A stretch of DNA of 64,000 nucleotides, taken from the NCBI GenBank assembly GCA_017306415.1, contig JAFKIL010000001.1, positions 372,001 to 436,000 of the forward strand, in the 5' to 3' direction. The notes beneath the pieces were generated by a model that saw only the letters and a list, made by a program, of their open reading frames with translations, had not been told where the DNA came from and ran no database searches. The translations under genes were made by a program, and so were the position numbers. Numbering within the stretch: position 1 is the first letter of the stretch; every line of letters starts with the position of its first letter. Positions 15,486-24,588 of this stretch are shown in pieces. The stretch comes from Microbacterium sp. Lineage in GTDB: Bacteria > Actinomycetota > Actinomycetes > Actinomycetales > Microbacteriaceae.

Positions 15486-17264
15486 ATGAGCACTTCCGTG
15501 GTCCTCCCCGCGCTCGGCGAGAGCGTCACCGAGGGAACGGTCACCCGCTGGCTCAAGAAGGTCGGGGACACCGTCCAGGAGGACGAGGGGCTCCTGGAGA
15601 TCTCCACGGACAAGGTGGACACCGAGATCCCGTCGCCCGTGAGCGGTGTGATCGAGGAGATCCTCGTCCAGGAGGACGAGACCGTCGAGGTCGGCGCCGT
15701 GCTCGCGAAGATCGGCGACGGCTCCGGTGCATCGGATGCCGCGCCCGCACCTGAGCAGGCATCGTCCGACAGCTCCGACCAGGAGCAGGCTGCCGCGGAG
15801 GAGACGCCGGAGGCGGCGCCCACTCCGGAGCCTGCGGCGGCAGCCCCCGCCGTTGCGAAGCCCACGGCCGCGGAGCCCGCCCCCGCGTCAGGCTCGACCG
15901 GGACGGACGTCGTCCTGCCTGAACTGGGCGAGAGCGTCACGGAAGGCACGGTGACCCGTTGGCTCAAGCAGGTCGGTGACCGCGTCGCGGTCGACGAGCC
16001 TCTCCTCGAGATCTCGACCGACAAGGTGGACACCGAGATCCCCTCGCCGATCGCCGGGATCGTGCAGGAGATCCTGGTCAAGGAGGACGAGACGGTCGCC
16101 GTGGGCTCGGCACTCGCTCGCGTCGGCGACGCGGCTGCGACGACGTCCCCTGCAGAGGTCGCTCCCGAAGCGCCGTCGACGGAGAAGCCGGTCGAGGCCG
16201 ATCAGCCGGTCGCCGCCCCGGCTCCCCAAGCTGCTCCTGCTCCCGCGCCCGCGTCACCCGCACCCGCGCCGGCGACGACCGCCTCGGCGCCGGCGGCTGC
16301 ATCGACTCCCGCTCCGGCGCCGGCACCCGCCGCGGCGTCGGCTGACGGCGACGATGTCACCTACGTGACGCCTCTCGTACGCCGCCTGGCACAGCAGCAG
16401 GGCGTCGACCTCGCCGCGATCAAGGGATCGGGCGTCGGGGGCCGGATCCGCAAGGAGGACGTCCTGAAGGCAGCGGAGGCGGCGCGCACCGCGCCGGCGA
16501 CGCCCGCAGCGCAGACGGCACCGGCCGCGGCCACGCGACAGATCTCCGAGCTCCGGGGAACGACGCAGCCGATGTCACGGCTGAGGAAGGTGCTCGCCGA
16601 GCGGGCCGTCGCATCGATGCAGCAGACCGCTCAGCTCACCACAGTGGTCGAAGTCGACGTCACCCGGCTGGCTGCGCTCCGCGATCGGAGCAAGGGCGAT
16701 TTCCTCGCGAAGACCGGCGACAAGCTCTCGTTCCTGCCGTTCTTCGCGCTCGCCGCGGCGGAGGCACTCCAGAGCTACCCGATCGTCAACGCGACGGTCG
16801 ACGGCACCGACATCGTGTATCCGGCCACGGAGAACGTCTCGATCGCGGTCGACACCGAACGCGGACTGCTGACGCCAGTGCTCCGGGACGCCGCGACGAA
16901 GAACATCGCTCAGATCGCGCATGAGATCGCGGATCTGGCCGCCCGGACGCGCGACAACAAGCTGAAGCCGGATGAGCTCGCCGGTGGGACGTTCACCTTG
17001 ACGAACACGGGTTCTCGCGGAGCACTGTTCGACACGCCCGTCGTCTTCCTCCCGCAGTCGGCCATCCTCGGCACCGGTACCGTCGTGAAGCGCCCTGGCG
17101 TGGTCTCGGTGGATGGCAAGGACGCGATCGCCGTGCGCTCCTATGTCTTCCTGGCGTTGTCGTATGACCACCGCATCATCGATGGTGCGGACGCCGCTCG
17201 GTTCCTCGGCGCGATCAAGGCGCGGCTCGAGGACGCCTCGTTCGAGGGCGACCTCGGGATCTAG
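15486..17264 (+). CDS. sucB: 2-oxoacid dehydrogenase E2 acyltransferase, two lipoyl domains
   Basis: This 592-residue protein has lipoyl domains at about 4-78 and 140-213, each with [10 protein letters not shown] (lipoyl lysines K43 and K180). Ala/Pro-rich linkers separate them from an E3-binding domain (about 292-330) and a C-terminal acyltransferase domain. H562 and D566 in D-H-R-I-I-D-G are the catalytic pair. Actinobacterial proteins of this layout are often labelled SucB but serve pyruvate dehydrogenase, and may serve 2-oxoglutarate dehydrogenase as well. AGGAG precedes the ATG. Its stop shares CTAG with the convergent gene's stop. Confidence 0.93.
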   Translation: MSTSVVLPALGESVTEGTVTRWLKKVGDTVQEDEGLLEISTDKVDTEIPSPVSGVIEEILVQEDETVEVGAVLAKIGDGSGASDAAPAPEQASSDSSDQEQAAAEETPEAAPTPEPAAAAPAVAKPTAAEPAPASGSTGTDVVLPELGESVTEGTVTRWLKQVGDRVAVDEPLLEISTDKVDTEIPSPIAGIVQEILVKEDETVAVGSALARVGDAAATTSPAEVAPEAPSTEKPVEADQPVAAPAPQAAPAPAPASPAPAPATTASAPAAASTPAPAPAPAAASADGDDVTYVTPLVRRLAQQQGVDLAAIKGSGVGGRIRKEDVLKAAEAARTAPATPAAQTAPAAATRQISELRGTTQPMSRLRKVLAERAVASMQQTAQLTTVVEVDVTRLAALRDRSKGDFLAKTGDKLSFLPFFALAAAEALQSYPIVNATVDGTDIVYPATENVSIAVDTERGLLTPVLRDAATKNIAQIAHEIADLAARTRDNKLKPDELAGGTFTLTNTGSRGALFDTPVVFLPQSAILGTGTVVKRPGVVSVDGKDAIAVRSYVFLALSYDHRIIDGADAARFLGAIKARLEDASFEGDLGI

Positions 17265-18646
17265 TCGCTCTTCCCGGATGGCTGCTGCCCGACGTCGCTG
17301 ATGTCCCGCAGCAGCCATCCGTCATTCTCGCGCACGACGACGATGTATTGCGACGGCAGCCCGCCTGATCGGTTCTCCGCTCGCAGCACCGCGGCGCCGC
17401 CGAAGTCGTCCAGCAGGGTGAGGATGCGGTCCGTCGAAGGTGCGCTGGCCGCGCCGCGGGAGAACGAGCGGCCGGGATTCTCCGTGAGCGCCGCGAGACA
17501 GGATCCGTCCTCCGCACACGCAAGCCGCGCGTCCAGGAGAGCGCCTGTCAGGTCGACGATCGAGCCCCGCGACGTGGTCGGTTCCCGCGATGCCTGTGCG
17601 GCGGACGGTTGCGTGCTCGCGCGGCCGGTGGGAGGCGGCGGGGGCGCAGACTCGGTCGCAGACGCACCGCGCGACGAGGCACGGTCGGTGCCGGCGCTGG
17701 CGCTCCCCTCGGACCCCGTCGGCCACAGCAGGCCGGCCAGCAGCACGGCCGATCCAACCGCGCCGGCCAGGAAGATGGCGCGTCGACGCGGGCGCGTGCC
17801 GCGCTCGCGGGACGCCCGCAGGCGCGCCCGAAGCGAGCCGAGCGTCGCGGAGACGAGTTCGGCGAGCCCGGCGTCGAGGTGCTCTGCCCACCACACGGAC
17901 GATGCGGCGTTCGTCCGACCACCCGACCCCCCGGCGCGCGCTGCACGGCCCGATGCGAGTCCGGCGCTCGCCGGCCGGTCGCGGGACGGCGCGAGGATCG
18001 TCATGGAGAGCGGCTCCGCGCCCGTCGCTGAGAAGAGGGCGGCCTCGGCGTCGGAGAACTCGCGCGGCACGCACCGGGGCAGCCGAAGGCACGCGACGCA
18101 GCGATCGAGCGCCGACGCGAGCGTCACCGAGAGGTGCTCAGACACGTTCAGCAGCCGAATGGCGGACGTGCTCGCAGCGTCGCCCACGCCGGCCACGAAC
18201 ACCGGCCGGCCCGCGTCGGTGATCCACCAGGTTCCTCGGACGTCGGGTGCGGCTCCGCTCCCTGCGGGGTGGCGCAGTTCGGCGACTCCCCGGAGGAGGC
18301 TGACTGCGAGGGTGACGATCTCGCCTTCGCTCAGCGTCGCGATCCTCGCGCGCTCCTCGAGGAATGTCTCGAGCGGCCGCACGCACAGCGGCAAGACGAC
18401 GTCGTGACCGTCCTGCCGCCGCACGATGTCGGTCGGGCCGAGCACATGGCCGTCGACCGCGGCTCCCCACCCGGGCCATCCTGTCAGCAGCTCGCGATCC
18501 ACCAGGAGCCGGAGACCGCCTGAGCCGTCGTCTGCGACGAACCCCGGCCAAGGGGCGTCGGGAGGTTCGACTCGCCGGATCGGGCGGGGTCCGCGCAGCA
18601 GTGTGGTCCCGTTCGCGGGTGGCTCGTCGGGAGGATCGTCGATCAC
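17261..18646 (-). CDS. membrane-anchored protein of unknown function
   Basis: The predicted 461-residue protein has a cytosolic N-terminal part (about 1-280), a single membrane segment near 290-308 preceded by R-R-R-R, a Ser/Thr/Pro-rich linker (about 315-365) and a ~95-residue extracytoplasmic C-terminal domain with [10 protein letters not shown] and [11 protein letters not shown]. The N-terminal region has a layout loosely like a protein-kinase fold (helical L-L-R-G-V-A-E-L, then [13 protein letters not shown]) but no catalytic motifs, so a pseudokinase-like sensor is only a guess. GTG at 18646 lies 6 nt after CAGAGT. The gene converges on sucB, with the two TAG stops overlapping in CTAG. 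Confidence 0.7.
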   Translation of the reverse strand: MIDDPPDEPPANGTTLLRGPRPIRRVEPPDAPWPGFVADDGSGGLRLLVDRELLTGWPGWGAAVDGHVLGPTDIVRRQDGHDVVLPLCVRPLETFLEERARIATLSEGEIVTLAVSLLRGVAELRHPAGSGAAPDVRGTWWITDAGRPVFVAGVGDAASTSAIRLLNVSEHLSVTLASALDRCVACLRLPRCVPREFSDAEAALFSATGAEPLSMTILAPSRDRPASAGLASGRAARAGGSGGRTNAASSVWWAEHLDAGLAELVSATLGSLRARLRASRERGTRPRRRAIFLAGAVGSAVLLAGLLWPTGSEGSASAGTDRASSRGASATESAPPPPPTGRASTQPSAAQASREPTTSRGSIVDLTGALLDARLACAEDGSCLAALTENPGRSFSRGAASAPSTDRILTLLDDFGGAAVLRAENRSGGLPSQYIVVVRENDGWLLRDISDVGQQPSGKSD

Positions 18647-18652
18647 TCCTCG

Positions 18653-18658
18653 ACTCTG
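18653..18658 (-). promoter_or_regulatory. candidate leaderless -10 box of membrane-anchored unknown
   Basis: CAGAGT is followed by 6 nt and then the GTG at 18646. The GAGGA directly abutting the GTG is too close to work as a ribosome site, so the leaderless reading helps fix the start. Confidence 0.35.
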
Positions 18659-18748
18659 CCGTCGCGGAGGACGACGGTCGGCACTGCTGCGATGTGATGT
18701 GGGTGCCGCGCGGCCCCGCGGGCGCTGGGGAGGAGCCTGCGCGGAAGG

Positions 18749-18754
18749 TAGGCT
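18749..18754 (+). promoter_or_regulatory. leaderless -10 box of the DUF4191 gene
   Basis: TAGGCT is followed by 7 nt and then the ATG at 18762. Confidence 0.45.
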
Positions 18755-18761
18755 GGAGGGT

Positions 18762-19472
18762 ATGGCAGCCCGCAGTTCCCGGTCCGACAAAGGTCCGGGC
18801 TTCTTCTCCCAGATCCGCACGCTCTTCACGTTCACTCGCGAGGAGTATCGGTGGCTGCCGTGGCTCATCGCCGCCATTCTGGTCGCCGGCGTGGGCGTGG
18901 GCGTCCTCGTCGGGTTCCTCCTGCCGCCCGTCGCGATCTGGAGCGTCATCCTGTGGGGCGTCACGGGCCTGCTGCTCGGAGTGCTCGGGTCCCTGATGAC
19001 GATGACCAGACTTTCGACCACCGCGATGTACCGGAAGATCGACGGTCGGCCCGGCGCCGCAGGCCACGTCTTGACCACGTCCCTGGGGCGCAGCTGGCGG
19101 GCGAGCGACATGCCCGTCGGCGTCAACCCCAAGACGCAGGAGGCGGTCTACCGCGCGATCGGGCGGGGTGGCGTCGTCATCGTCGGAGAGGGAGCGCGCG
19201 GGAGGCTCACGCGCCTGGTCAACGAGGAGCGGTCGAAGGTGCAGCGCGTGGCGAGCGGCGTGCCCGTCAACGTGTTCTATGTCGGTCATGGCGAGGGCGA
19301 GGTCGAGATCGCCAAGCTGGCGTCCACCATCAAGAAGCTCCCGAAGGCCATCGACCGGACCACTCAGGCGGCAGTGATCAAGCGCGTGGACTCGGTCTCC
19401 CAGTCATTGGCCTCGCTGCCGATCCCGAAGGGTATCGATCCCACCAAGGCGCGCGCCCCGCGTCCGCGCTGA
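18762..19472 (+). CDS. DUF4191 family membrane protein
   Basis: This 236-residue protein has two adjacent membrane helices (about 31-53 and 57-77) followed by a ~155-residue soluble domain with T-T-S-L-G-R-S-W, V-G-V-N-P-K-T-Q-E-A-V-Y-R-A-I-G-R and V-P-V-N-V-F-Y-V-G-H-G. This matches DUF4191, which is conserved in actinobacteria near glnA and lipoyl-related genes. The function is unknown. It is convergent with the RDD gene. Confidence 0.88.
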   Translation: MAARSSRSDKGPGFFSQIRTLFTFTREEYRWLPWLIAAILVAGVGVGVLVGFLLPPVAIWSVILWGVTGLLLGVLGSLMTMTRLSTTAMYRKIDGRPGAAGHVLTTSLGRSWRASDMPVGVNPKTQEAVYRAIGRGGVVIVGEGARGRLTRLVNEERSKVQRVASGVPVNVFYVGHGEGEVEIAKLASTIKKLPKAIDRTTQAAVIKRVDSVSQSLASLPIPKGIDPTKARAPRPR

Positions 19473-19512
19473 CCCCGTCGCACCTCGCTGCGGCGAAGCC
19501 CGAGGGGCGTCG

Positions 19513-19914
19513 TCAGACGCGCACCAGAACGGTGCCCGCGGCCTTGTCGTGCAGGCCGCGTTGGTCGGCGTCCCAGATCACCGCGGGGATCAGCAGTGCG
19601 AGAAGCACTGTGCGGAGGATCGGCCTCCACAGGCCGACCCACCCGCCGCGCACCGGCATCAGCCGCAGGCCCACGATGCGGTGCCCGGGACTCCCGCCGA
19701 TCGTCGGGATGAACAGCACTTGGACGATGAGGAAGACCGCGAGCGTCGCCCAGGCTTCGTAGTGGAAGAACGCCGCCGAGATCAGCGCCGCGCACGCCGA
19801 GTCGATCAGATAGGCCGCGATCCGCCGACCCAGTCGGCCCACACTCCCCGGCCCGGACGGCGGAAGGCCGAGGCGCTCCCCCGGGTAGGTCGAGAGCGGG
19901 GGTTCTGCGGACAC
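19513..19914 (-). CDS. RDD family membrane protein
   Basis: This 133-residue protein has the RDD-type start R-R-I-A-A-Y-L-I-D-S (the D of the R..D motif kept), a hydrophobic segment, G-G-S-P-G-H-R-I-V-G-L-R-L after the second membrane helix, and a C-terminal helix ending L-H-D-K-A-A-G-T. Members are small integral membrane proteins of unclear function, sometimes linked to transport. GTG at 19914 lies 6 nt after TAGGCT. It lies next to and divergent from glnA, as commonly seen in actinobacteria. Confidence 0.88.
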   Translation of the reverse strand: MSAEPPLSTYPGERLGLPPSGPGSVGRLGRRIAAYLIDSACAALISAAFFHYEAWATLAVFLIVQVLFIPTIGGSPGHRIVGLRLMPVRGGWVGLWRPILRTVLLALLIPAVIWDADQRGLHDKAAGTVLVRV

Positions 19915-19920
19915 CCGTAC

Positions 19921-19926
19921 AGCCTA
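19921..19926 (-). promoter_or_regulatory. leaderless -10 box of the RDD gene
   Basis: TAGGCT is followed by 6 nt and then the GTG at 19914. It lies 12 bp from the GlnR-like operator of the divergent glnA gene. Confidence 0.5.
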
Positions 19927-19937
19927 CGGCGCGCCGT

Positions 19938-19975
19938 GTAACACGTCGGAAACATGGGAGATACTGCCGGGCAAC
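19938..19975 (+). promoter_or_regulatory. four-half-site GlnR-type operator upstream of glnA
   Basis: Four pentamers are spaced exactly 11 bp apart: GTAAC (19938-19942), GAAAC (19949-19953), GATAC (19960-19964) and GCAAC (19971-19975). This reproduces the known actinobacterial GlnR pattern GTnAC-n6-GaAAC-n6-GTnAC-n6-GaAAC with small deviations in the third and fourth sites. It lies 72 bp before the glnA ATG. Nitrogen-responsive control of glnA is the expected meaning; binding is inferred. Confidence 0.6.
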
Positions 19976-20046
19976 GCCGCACCGGTAGGTTCGACGCAGC
20001 CCACACCCCGAGGTGGGTACGTTCCGCACCCGATCTGGGAGACTCC

Positions 20047-21471
20047 ATGTTCAACGATTCCTCAGAGGTGCTGAAGTTCATCCAGGACGAGGACGTCAAG
20101 TTCCTCGACATCCGTTTCACGGATCTTCCCGGTGTTCAGCAGCACTTCAACATCCCCGCCTCCACCGTAGACGAGGAGTTCTTCACGGTCGGGCAGCTGT
20201 TCGACGGTTCGTCGATCCGCGGGTTCGCGAACATCCACGAGTCCGACATGCAGCTCATCCCGGATGTCTCGACGGCGTACGTCGACCAGTTCCGCGAGGC
20301 GAAGACGCTCGTCATGATCTTCGACATCTACAACCCGCGCACGGGCGAGATCTACCACAAGGACCCCCGCCAGGTTGCCAAGAAGGCGGAGAAGTACCTC
20401 GCCTCCACCGGCATCGCCGACACCGCGTTCTTCGCCCCCGAGGCCGAGTTCTACATCTTCGACGACGTCCGCTACGAGGTGAAGCAGAACTCCAGCTTCT
20501 ACAGCGTCGACTCCGAGGAGGGCGCGTGGAACACGGGTCGCACGGAAGAGGGCGGCAACCTCGCGAACAAGACCCCCTACAAGGGCGGCTACTTCCCGGT
20601 CAGCCCCGTGGACAAGACGGCTGACCTGCGTGACGACATCACGCTGAAGCTGATCGAGGCCGGCTTCATCCTCGAGCGCTCGCACCACGAGGTCGGTACC
20701 GGTGGACAGCAGGAGATCAACTACCGCTTCGACACCATGGTGCACGCGGCCGACGACATCCTGAAGTTCAAGTACATCGTCAAGAACACCTCCGAGCAGT
20801 GGGGCAAGGTCGCCACCTTCATGCCCAAGCCGCTCTTCGGCGACAACGGATCGGGCATGCACACGCACCAGTCGCTGTGGCTCGACGGAAAGCCGCTGTT
20901 CTACGACGAGGCCGGCTACGGCGGCCTGTCCGACATCGCCCGGTGGTACATCGGCGGTCTGCTGGCTCACGCCCCGGCCGTGCTCGCGTTCACGAACCCG
21001 ACGCTCAACTCGTACAAGCGCCTGGTCAAGGGCTACGAGGCGCCGGTCAACCTCGTCTACTCGGCGGGCAACCGTTCCGCCGCCATCCGCATCCCGATCA
21101 CGGGGTCGAACCCGAAGGCCAAGCGCATCGAGTTCCGGGCACCGGATGCCTCGGGCAACCCGTATCTGGCCTTCGCCGCGCAGATGATGGCGGGCCTGGA
21201 TGGCATCAAGAACCGCATCGAGCCGCACGAGCCCGTCGACAAGGACCTGTACGAGCTTCCCCCTGAGGAGGCGAAGAACATCCCGCAGGTCCCGAACTCG
21301 CTGCTGGACTCGCTCGAGGCGCTGCGGGCCGACCAGGAGTTCCTGCTCGCCGGCGGCGTGTTCACACCCGAACTGATCGAGACCTGGATCGAGTACAAGA
21401 TCGAGAACGAGATCAAGCCGATCGCAGCGCGCCCGCATCCGTTCGAGTACGAGCTGTACTTCGGCGTCTAG
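20047..21471 (+). CDS. glnA: glutamine synthetase type I-beta
   Basis: This 474-residue glutamine synthetase makes glutamine from glutamate, ATP and ammonia. It shows D-G-S-S-I-R-G-F, the F-A-P-E-A-E-F-Y metal site, G-S-G-M-H-T-H-Q-S, the ATP loop K-P-L-F-G-D-N-G and the adenylylation site Tyr402 in D-L-Y-E-L-P-P-E. The Tyr site implies regulation by the nearby GlnE. ATG at 20047 has GGGAGA upstream; an in-frame upstream extension carries the GlnR-like operator and is rejected as coding. It is terminated by a strong hairpin after 21538. Confidence 0.97.
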   Translation: MFNDSSEVLKFIQDEDVKFLDIRFTDLPGVQQHFNIPASTVDEEFFTVGQLFDGSSIRGFANIHESDMQLIPDVSTAYVDQFREAKTLVMIFDIYNPRTGEIYHKDPRQVAKKAEKYLASTGIADTAFFAPEAEFYIFDDVRYEVKQNSSFYSVDSEEGAWNTGRTEEGGNLANKTPYKGGYFPVSPVDKTADLRDDITLKLIEAGFILERSHHEVGTGGQQEINYRFDTMVHAADDILKFKYIVKNTSEQWGKVATFMPKPLFGDNGSGMHTHQSLWLDGKPLFYDEAGYGGLSDIARWYIGGLLAHAPAVLAFTNPTLNSYKRLVKGYEAPVNLVYSAGNRSAAIRIPITGSNPKAKRIEFRAPDASGNPYLAFAAQMMAGLDGIKNRIEPHEPVDKDLYELPPEEAKNIPQVPNSLLDSLEALRADQEFLLAGGVFTPELIETWIEYKIENEIKPIAARPHPFEYELYFGV

Positions 21472-21490
21472 CTGGATTCCGCGGTGACGC

Positions 21491-21514
21491 GCGGCCGGAT
21501 GGGGGTCCGGCCGC
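21491..21514. terminator. hairpin downstream of glnA
   Basis: There is a perfect 9-bp stem (21491-21499 / 21506-21514) with a G-rich 6-nt loop and no T run. It precedes the main terminator and may stabilise the glnA 3' end. Confidence 0.4.
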
Positions 21515-21537
21515 AACGGCCCGCAGAATCTCGAACA

Positions 21538-21569
21538 GAGCCCCCCGAGTCTCACTCGGGGGGCTCTTT
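21538..21569 (+). terminator. rho-independent terminator of glnA
   Basis: A perfect 12-bp GC-rich stem (21538-21549 / 21555-21566) with a TCTCA loop is followed by TTT. It separates glnA from the convergent glnE, whose stop is at 21585, and may act in both directions. Confidence 0.85.
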
Positions 21570-21584
21570 CGTGCGCGGAGGCGA

Positions 21585-24578
21585 TCAGCCATAGAACAGC
21601 TTCTCGAACACCCGCCGTGCCCGTCGCGCGGTCCTCATCCAGTCCTCTTCGACCTGCGTCGCGGAGCGCGGCGGATACTCGAGCAGTCGTCCGATACCGT
21701 CGAGTCGACGGCGATCCGTCGGGAGCACGTCGCTCGTCTGCCCGGACAGGAGCGTATTCGCCGACCGGAGCCGACTGGCCAGCAGCCAGGCATCCGCGAG
21801 ATACGCCGCCGATGCCGACGGGATGAGGCCGGCCGCGGTTGCCGCATCGAGTGCGCTCATCGTCGACGTCGTCCGCAGGCCCTCGACGAGGTGCGCGTGC
21901 TCGAGCTGCAGGATCTGCACCAGCCACTCCACATCGCTCAAGCCGCCCGGTCCCAGCTTGAGATGCCGGTCGGGCGACACGCCCTGCGGCAGCCGCTCGT
22001 TCTCGACGCGCGCTTTGATGCGCTTGATCTCCCGGAGACCCTGCGGATCGACGCGCGCCGGGAAGCGCACCTCGTCAGCCACGGCCATGAACTCCGCGAT
22101 CAGCTTCACGCTGCCCGCGACGCCTCGGGCACGCAGGAGGGCCTGCGCCTCCCACGACAGGGACCAGCGTCGGTAGTACTCGCGGTAGGCGTCGAGCGAT
22201 CGGACGAGCGGCCCGTTCCTCCCCTCCGGCCGCAGATCGGCGTCCAGTTCGAGCGGGAGGCGGTGATCCTCGGAGTGCGTTCGCAGGGCGGTGACCAGGT
22301 TCAGTGAGAGGTCGTGGGCGCGCTGCGGCTCGATCCCGTTCGCGCGGTAGACGTAGAGGACGTCCGCGTCGGACCCGAATCCGAGCTCGCCGCCTCCGAA
22401 TCGCCCCATGGCGATCACGGAGAAGTCCAGCGCGTCGGCGTCCGGAGGCACGATCTCGCGTCGCACGGCCCGGAGGGTCGCCTGGATCGTGGTCTCCGTG
22501 ATGGTCGTGAGCGACTGCGCGAGCTCCTGGACGGTGATGACGCCCAGGACGGCGGCCATGGCGGTGCGGAGCAGCTCGCGTCGCCGCAGCGCACGGACGG
22601 ACCTCATCGCGTCCGCGATCGTCTGATGGCGCGTCTGGATCGCGCGGGCCTCCTGTTGCAGGGACACCCCGCTGCGCGGGCGTAGCAGCTCGTCATCGTC
22701 GAGCCATGCCGCCGACTCGGGAATCCACTCCATGAGCTCGCCGATGTAGCGAGACCCGGACAGCACGCGAGTGAGGCTCTCCGCCGCGGCAGAGGAATCG
22801 CGGAGCATACGCAGGAACCACGGAGTGTCGCCCAGTCGCTCGCTGATCCGCCGGAACGCGAGGAGCCCGTAGTCGGGGTCGGCGCCGTCGGCGAACCACC
22901 TGATCATGACGGGCATCAGATGCAGCTGGATCGTGGCCTTCCGGCTGAGGCCGCTCGTGAGCGCTGCGATGTGCCGCAGCGCCCCTGCAGGGTCGGTGAA
23001 GCCGATCGCGGCCAGCCGATCGTGGGCCTGAGCCGTCGAGAGACTCCGTTCGCCTTCGGGGAGTGCGGCCACTGACGACAGGAGTGGGCGATAGAACAGG
23101 CGGACGTGGATATCACGCACTTCCCGCTTGACGCCCTCCCAGACGCTCCACACCCCCTCGCCCGTCTCGGCGAGCCGACTCGACCGCGCGAGGATCCGGA
23201 GATCCTCCGGACGAGACGGCATCAGGTGCGTGCGTCGCAGCGCGCGAAGCTGCAGCCGGTGCTCGAGGACCCGGAGAACGCGGTAATCGCGCGCGAACGT
23301 CGCTGCGTCGGCGCGGCCGATGTAGCCCTCGACGACGAGGGCGTCGAGGGCGGCCAAGGTGCTGCGCTGCCGGATCGCATCGTCGGTCAGGCCGTGCACG
23401 AGCTGGAGGAGCTGCACCGTGAACTCGATGTCGCGGATGCCCCCGGGGCCGAGCTTCAGCTGGAACGCGACCTCGTCGGGCGGGATGTTCTCGGTGACGC
23501 GCTCGCGCATCCGCTGAACGCTGTCCACGAAGTTCTCCCGTGCGGCGCTCGTCCAGATCTTCGGCTGGACGGCCGCCACGTAGGCCGCCCCCAGCTCGGC
23601 GTCGCCCGCCATCGCACGGGCTTTCAGAAGTGCCTGGAACTCCCAGCTCTTCGCCCAGCGATCGTAATAGGAAAGGTGGGAATCCAGCGTTCGAACGAGC
23701 GCGCCCTGCTTGCCCTCAGGCCGGAGATTGGCGTCCACCTCCCACAGGGGCGGCTCCACCTCGGCGCCGGAGATTCCGCGCATCGTCTGCACCGCGAGCC
23801 GCGTGGCGATGTCGATGGCGCGGCTCTCGCCCATCGCGTCGTCGGAGGAACCGCCGACGAAGATGACGTCCACGTCGCTGACGTAGTTGAGCTCACGGGC
23901 GCCGGACTTCCCCATGCCGATGATCGCCAGCCGCGTGTCGGCGACCTGCTCGCGCGGAAAGAGCCCGCTCCCTGCCGCTCCCCCGGATACGCGCGTCCGT
24001 GCCACTGCCAGCGATGCCTCGAGCGCCGCCGCGGCAGCGTCCGCGAGTGCGGCGGCGACGTCTTCGACCACCGCCACGGGGTCCGGACTGAGCAGATCGT
24101 GCGCGGCGATGCGAGCGAGCATGCGCCGGTAGCGGACGCGGAGCGCGACCCAGGCCCGCTCCGAGCCGTCCGCAGCGAACCCGCCGTCGTCTCCGACGGC
24201 GTCGAGGAGTTCTGTGCGCAACTCGGCGCTGGAGGGAATCCCGTCCGGCCTCTCCGCGAGGTCGACGAGTTCTTCCGGATGCCTGAGGTAGAAGTCGGCG
24301 AAGCCCAGGGACGCGCCGAGCAATGCCCACGCCGCGTCGCGCGCCCGCGGGTGGAGCAGCGACGACCGCACGGTGCCCGGGTCGCGGCGCGCGATCCGCA
24401 GCATCGCGTCCACGGCGCCGTCCGTGTCGGCGGCGGTCGCGGCATCCGCGGCCAGCGCCTCCCTCGGAAGGTCCACCAGGCTCGCGAGCTCTGCGAGCGC
24501 GGCGTCGGCGTCGTCGAGTCGCGTGAAACCGAGTCGCGCGAGTCCGGTCAGCGCGGAGGAGCGGTCGCCGGTCGTCAT
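21585..24578 (-). CDS. glnE: glutamine synthetase adenylyltransferase/deadenylylase
   Basis: This 997-residue bifunctional enzyme adds or removes AMP on the regulatory Tyr of GlnA. Two nucleotidyltransferase domains are visible: an N-terminal one with E-L-N-Y-V-S-D-V-D-V-I-F and a C-terminal one with G-G-E-L-G-F-G-S-D-A-D-V-L-Y. Each is followed by a helical GlnD-PII-uridylyltransferase-like region (K-L-G-P-G-G-I-R-D-I-E-F and K-L-G-P-G-G-L-S-D-V-E-W). Both catalytic D-x-D pairs are kept. It lies 10 bp downstream of glnA2, probably in the same transcript, and converges on its substrate gene glnA. Confidence 0.96.
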   Translation of the reverse strand: MTTGDRSSALTGLARLGFTRLDDADAALAELASLVDLPREALAADAATAADTDGAVDAMLRIARRDPGTVRSSLLHPRARDAAWALLGASLGFADFYLRHPEELVDLAERPDGIPSSAELRTELLDAVGDDGGFAADGSERAWVALRVRYRRMLARIAAHDLLSPDPVAVVEDVAAALADAAAAALEASLAVARTRVSGGAAGSGLFPREQVADTRLAIIGMGKSGARELNYVSDVDVIFVGGSSDDAMGESRAIDIATRLAVQTMRGISGAEVEPPLWEVDANLRPEGKQGALVRTLDSHLSYYDRWAKSWEFQALLKARAMAGDAELGAAYVAAVQPKIWTSAARENFVDSVQRMRERVTENIPPDEVAFQLKLGPGGIRDIEFTVQLLQLVHGLTDDAIRQRSTLAALDALVVEGYIGRADAATFARDYRVLRVLEHRLQLRALRRTHLMPSRPEDLRILARSSRLAETGEGVWSVWEGVKREVRDIHVRLFYRPLLSSVAALPEGERSLSTAQAHDRLAAIGFTDPAGALRHIAALTSGLSRKATIQLHLMPVMIRWFADGADPDYGLLAFRRISERLGDTPWFLRMLRDSSAAAESLTRVLSGSRYIGELMEWIPESAAWLDDDELLRPRSGVSLQQEARAIQTRHQTIADAMRSVRALRRRELLRTAMAAVLGVITVQELAQSLTTITETTIQATLRAVRREIVPPDADALDFSVIAMGRFGGGELGFGSDADVLYVYRANGIEPQRAHDLSLNLVTALRTHSEDHRLPLELDADLRPEGRNGPLVRSLDAYREYYRRWSLSWEAQALLRARGVAGSVKLIAEFMAVADEVRFPARVDPQGLREIKRIKARVENERLPQGVSPDRHLKLGPGGLSDVEWLVQILQLEHAHLVEGLRTTSTMSALDAATAAGLIPSASAAYLADAWLLASRLRSANTLLSGQTSDVLPTDRRRLDGIGRLLEYPPRSATQVEEDWMRTARRARRVFEKLFYG

Positions 24579-24588
24579 CGCCGACGGA

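Noticed and set aside
15513-16090. Direct repeat inside sucB as a recombination or mobile feature
   Set aside because: The repeated segments encode the two lipoyl domains. Similarity follows the protein and third positions differ, so it is an ordinary domain duplication.
17261-19132. Start of the membrane-anchored unknown further upstream (up to 623 codons)
   Set aside because: The extra 162 codons are antisense to the DUF4191 gene. The GTG at 18646 has a -10-like box at the right distance.
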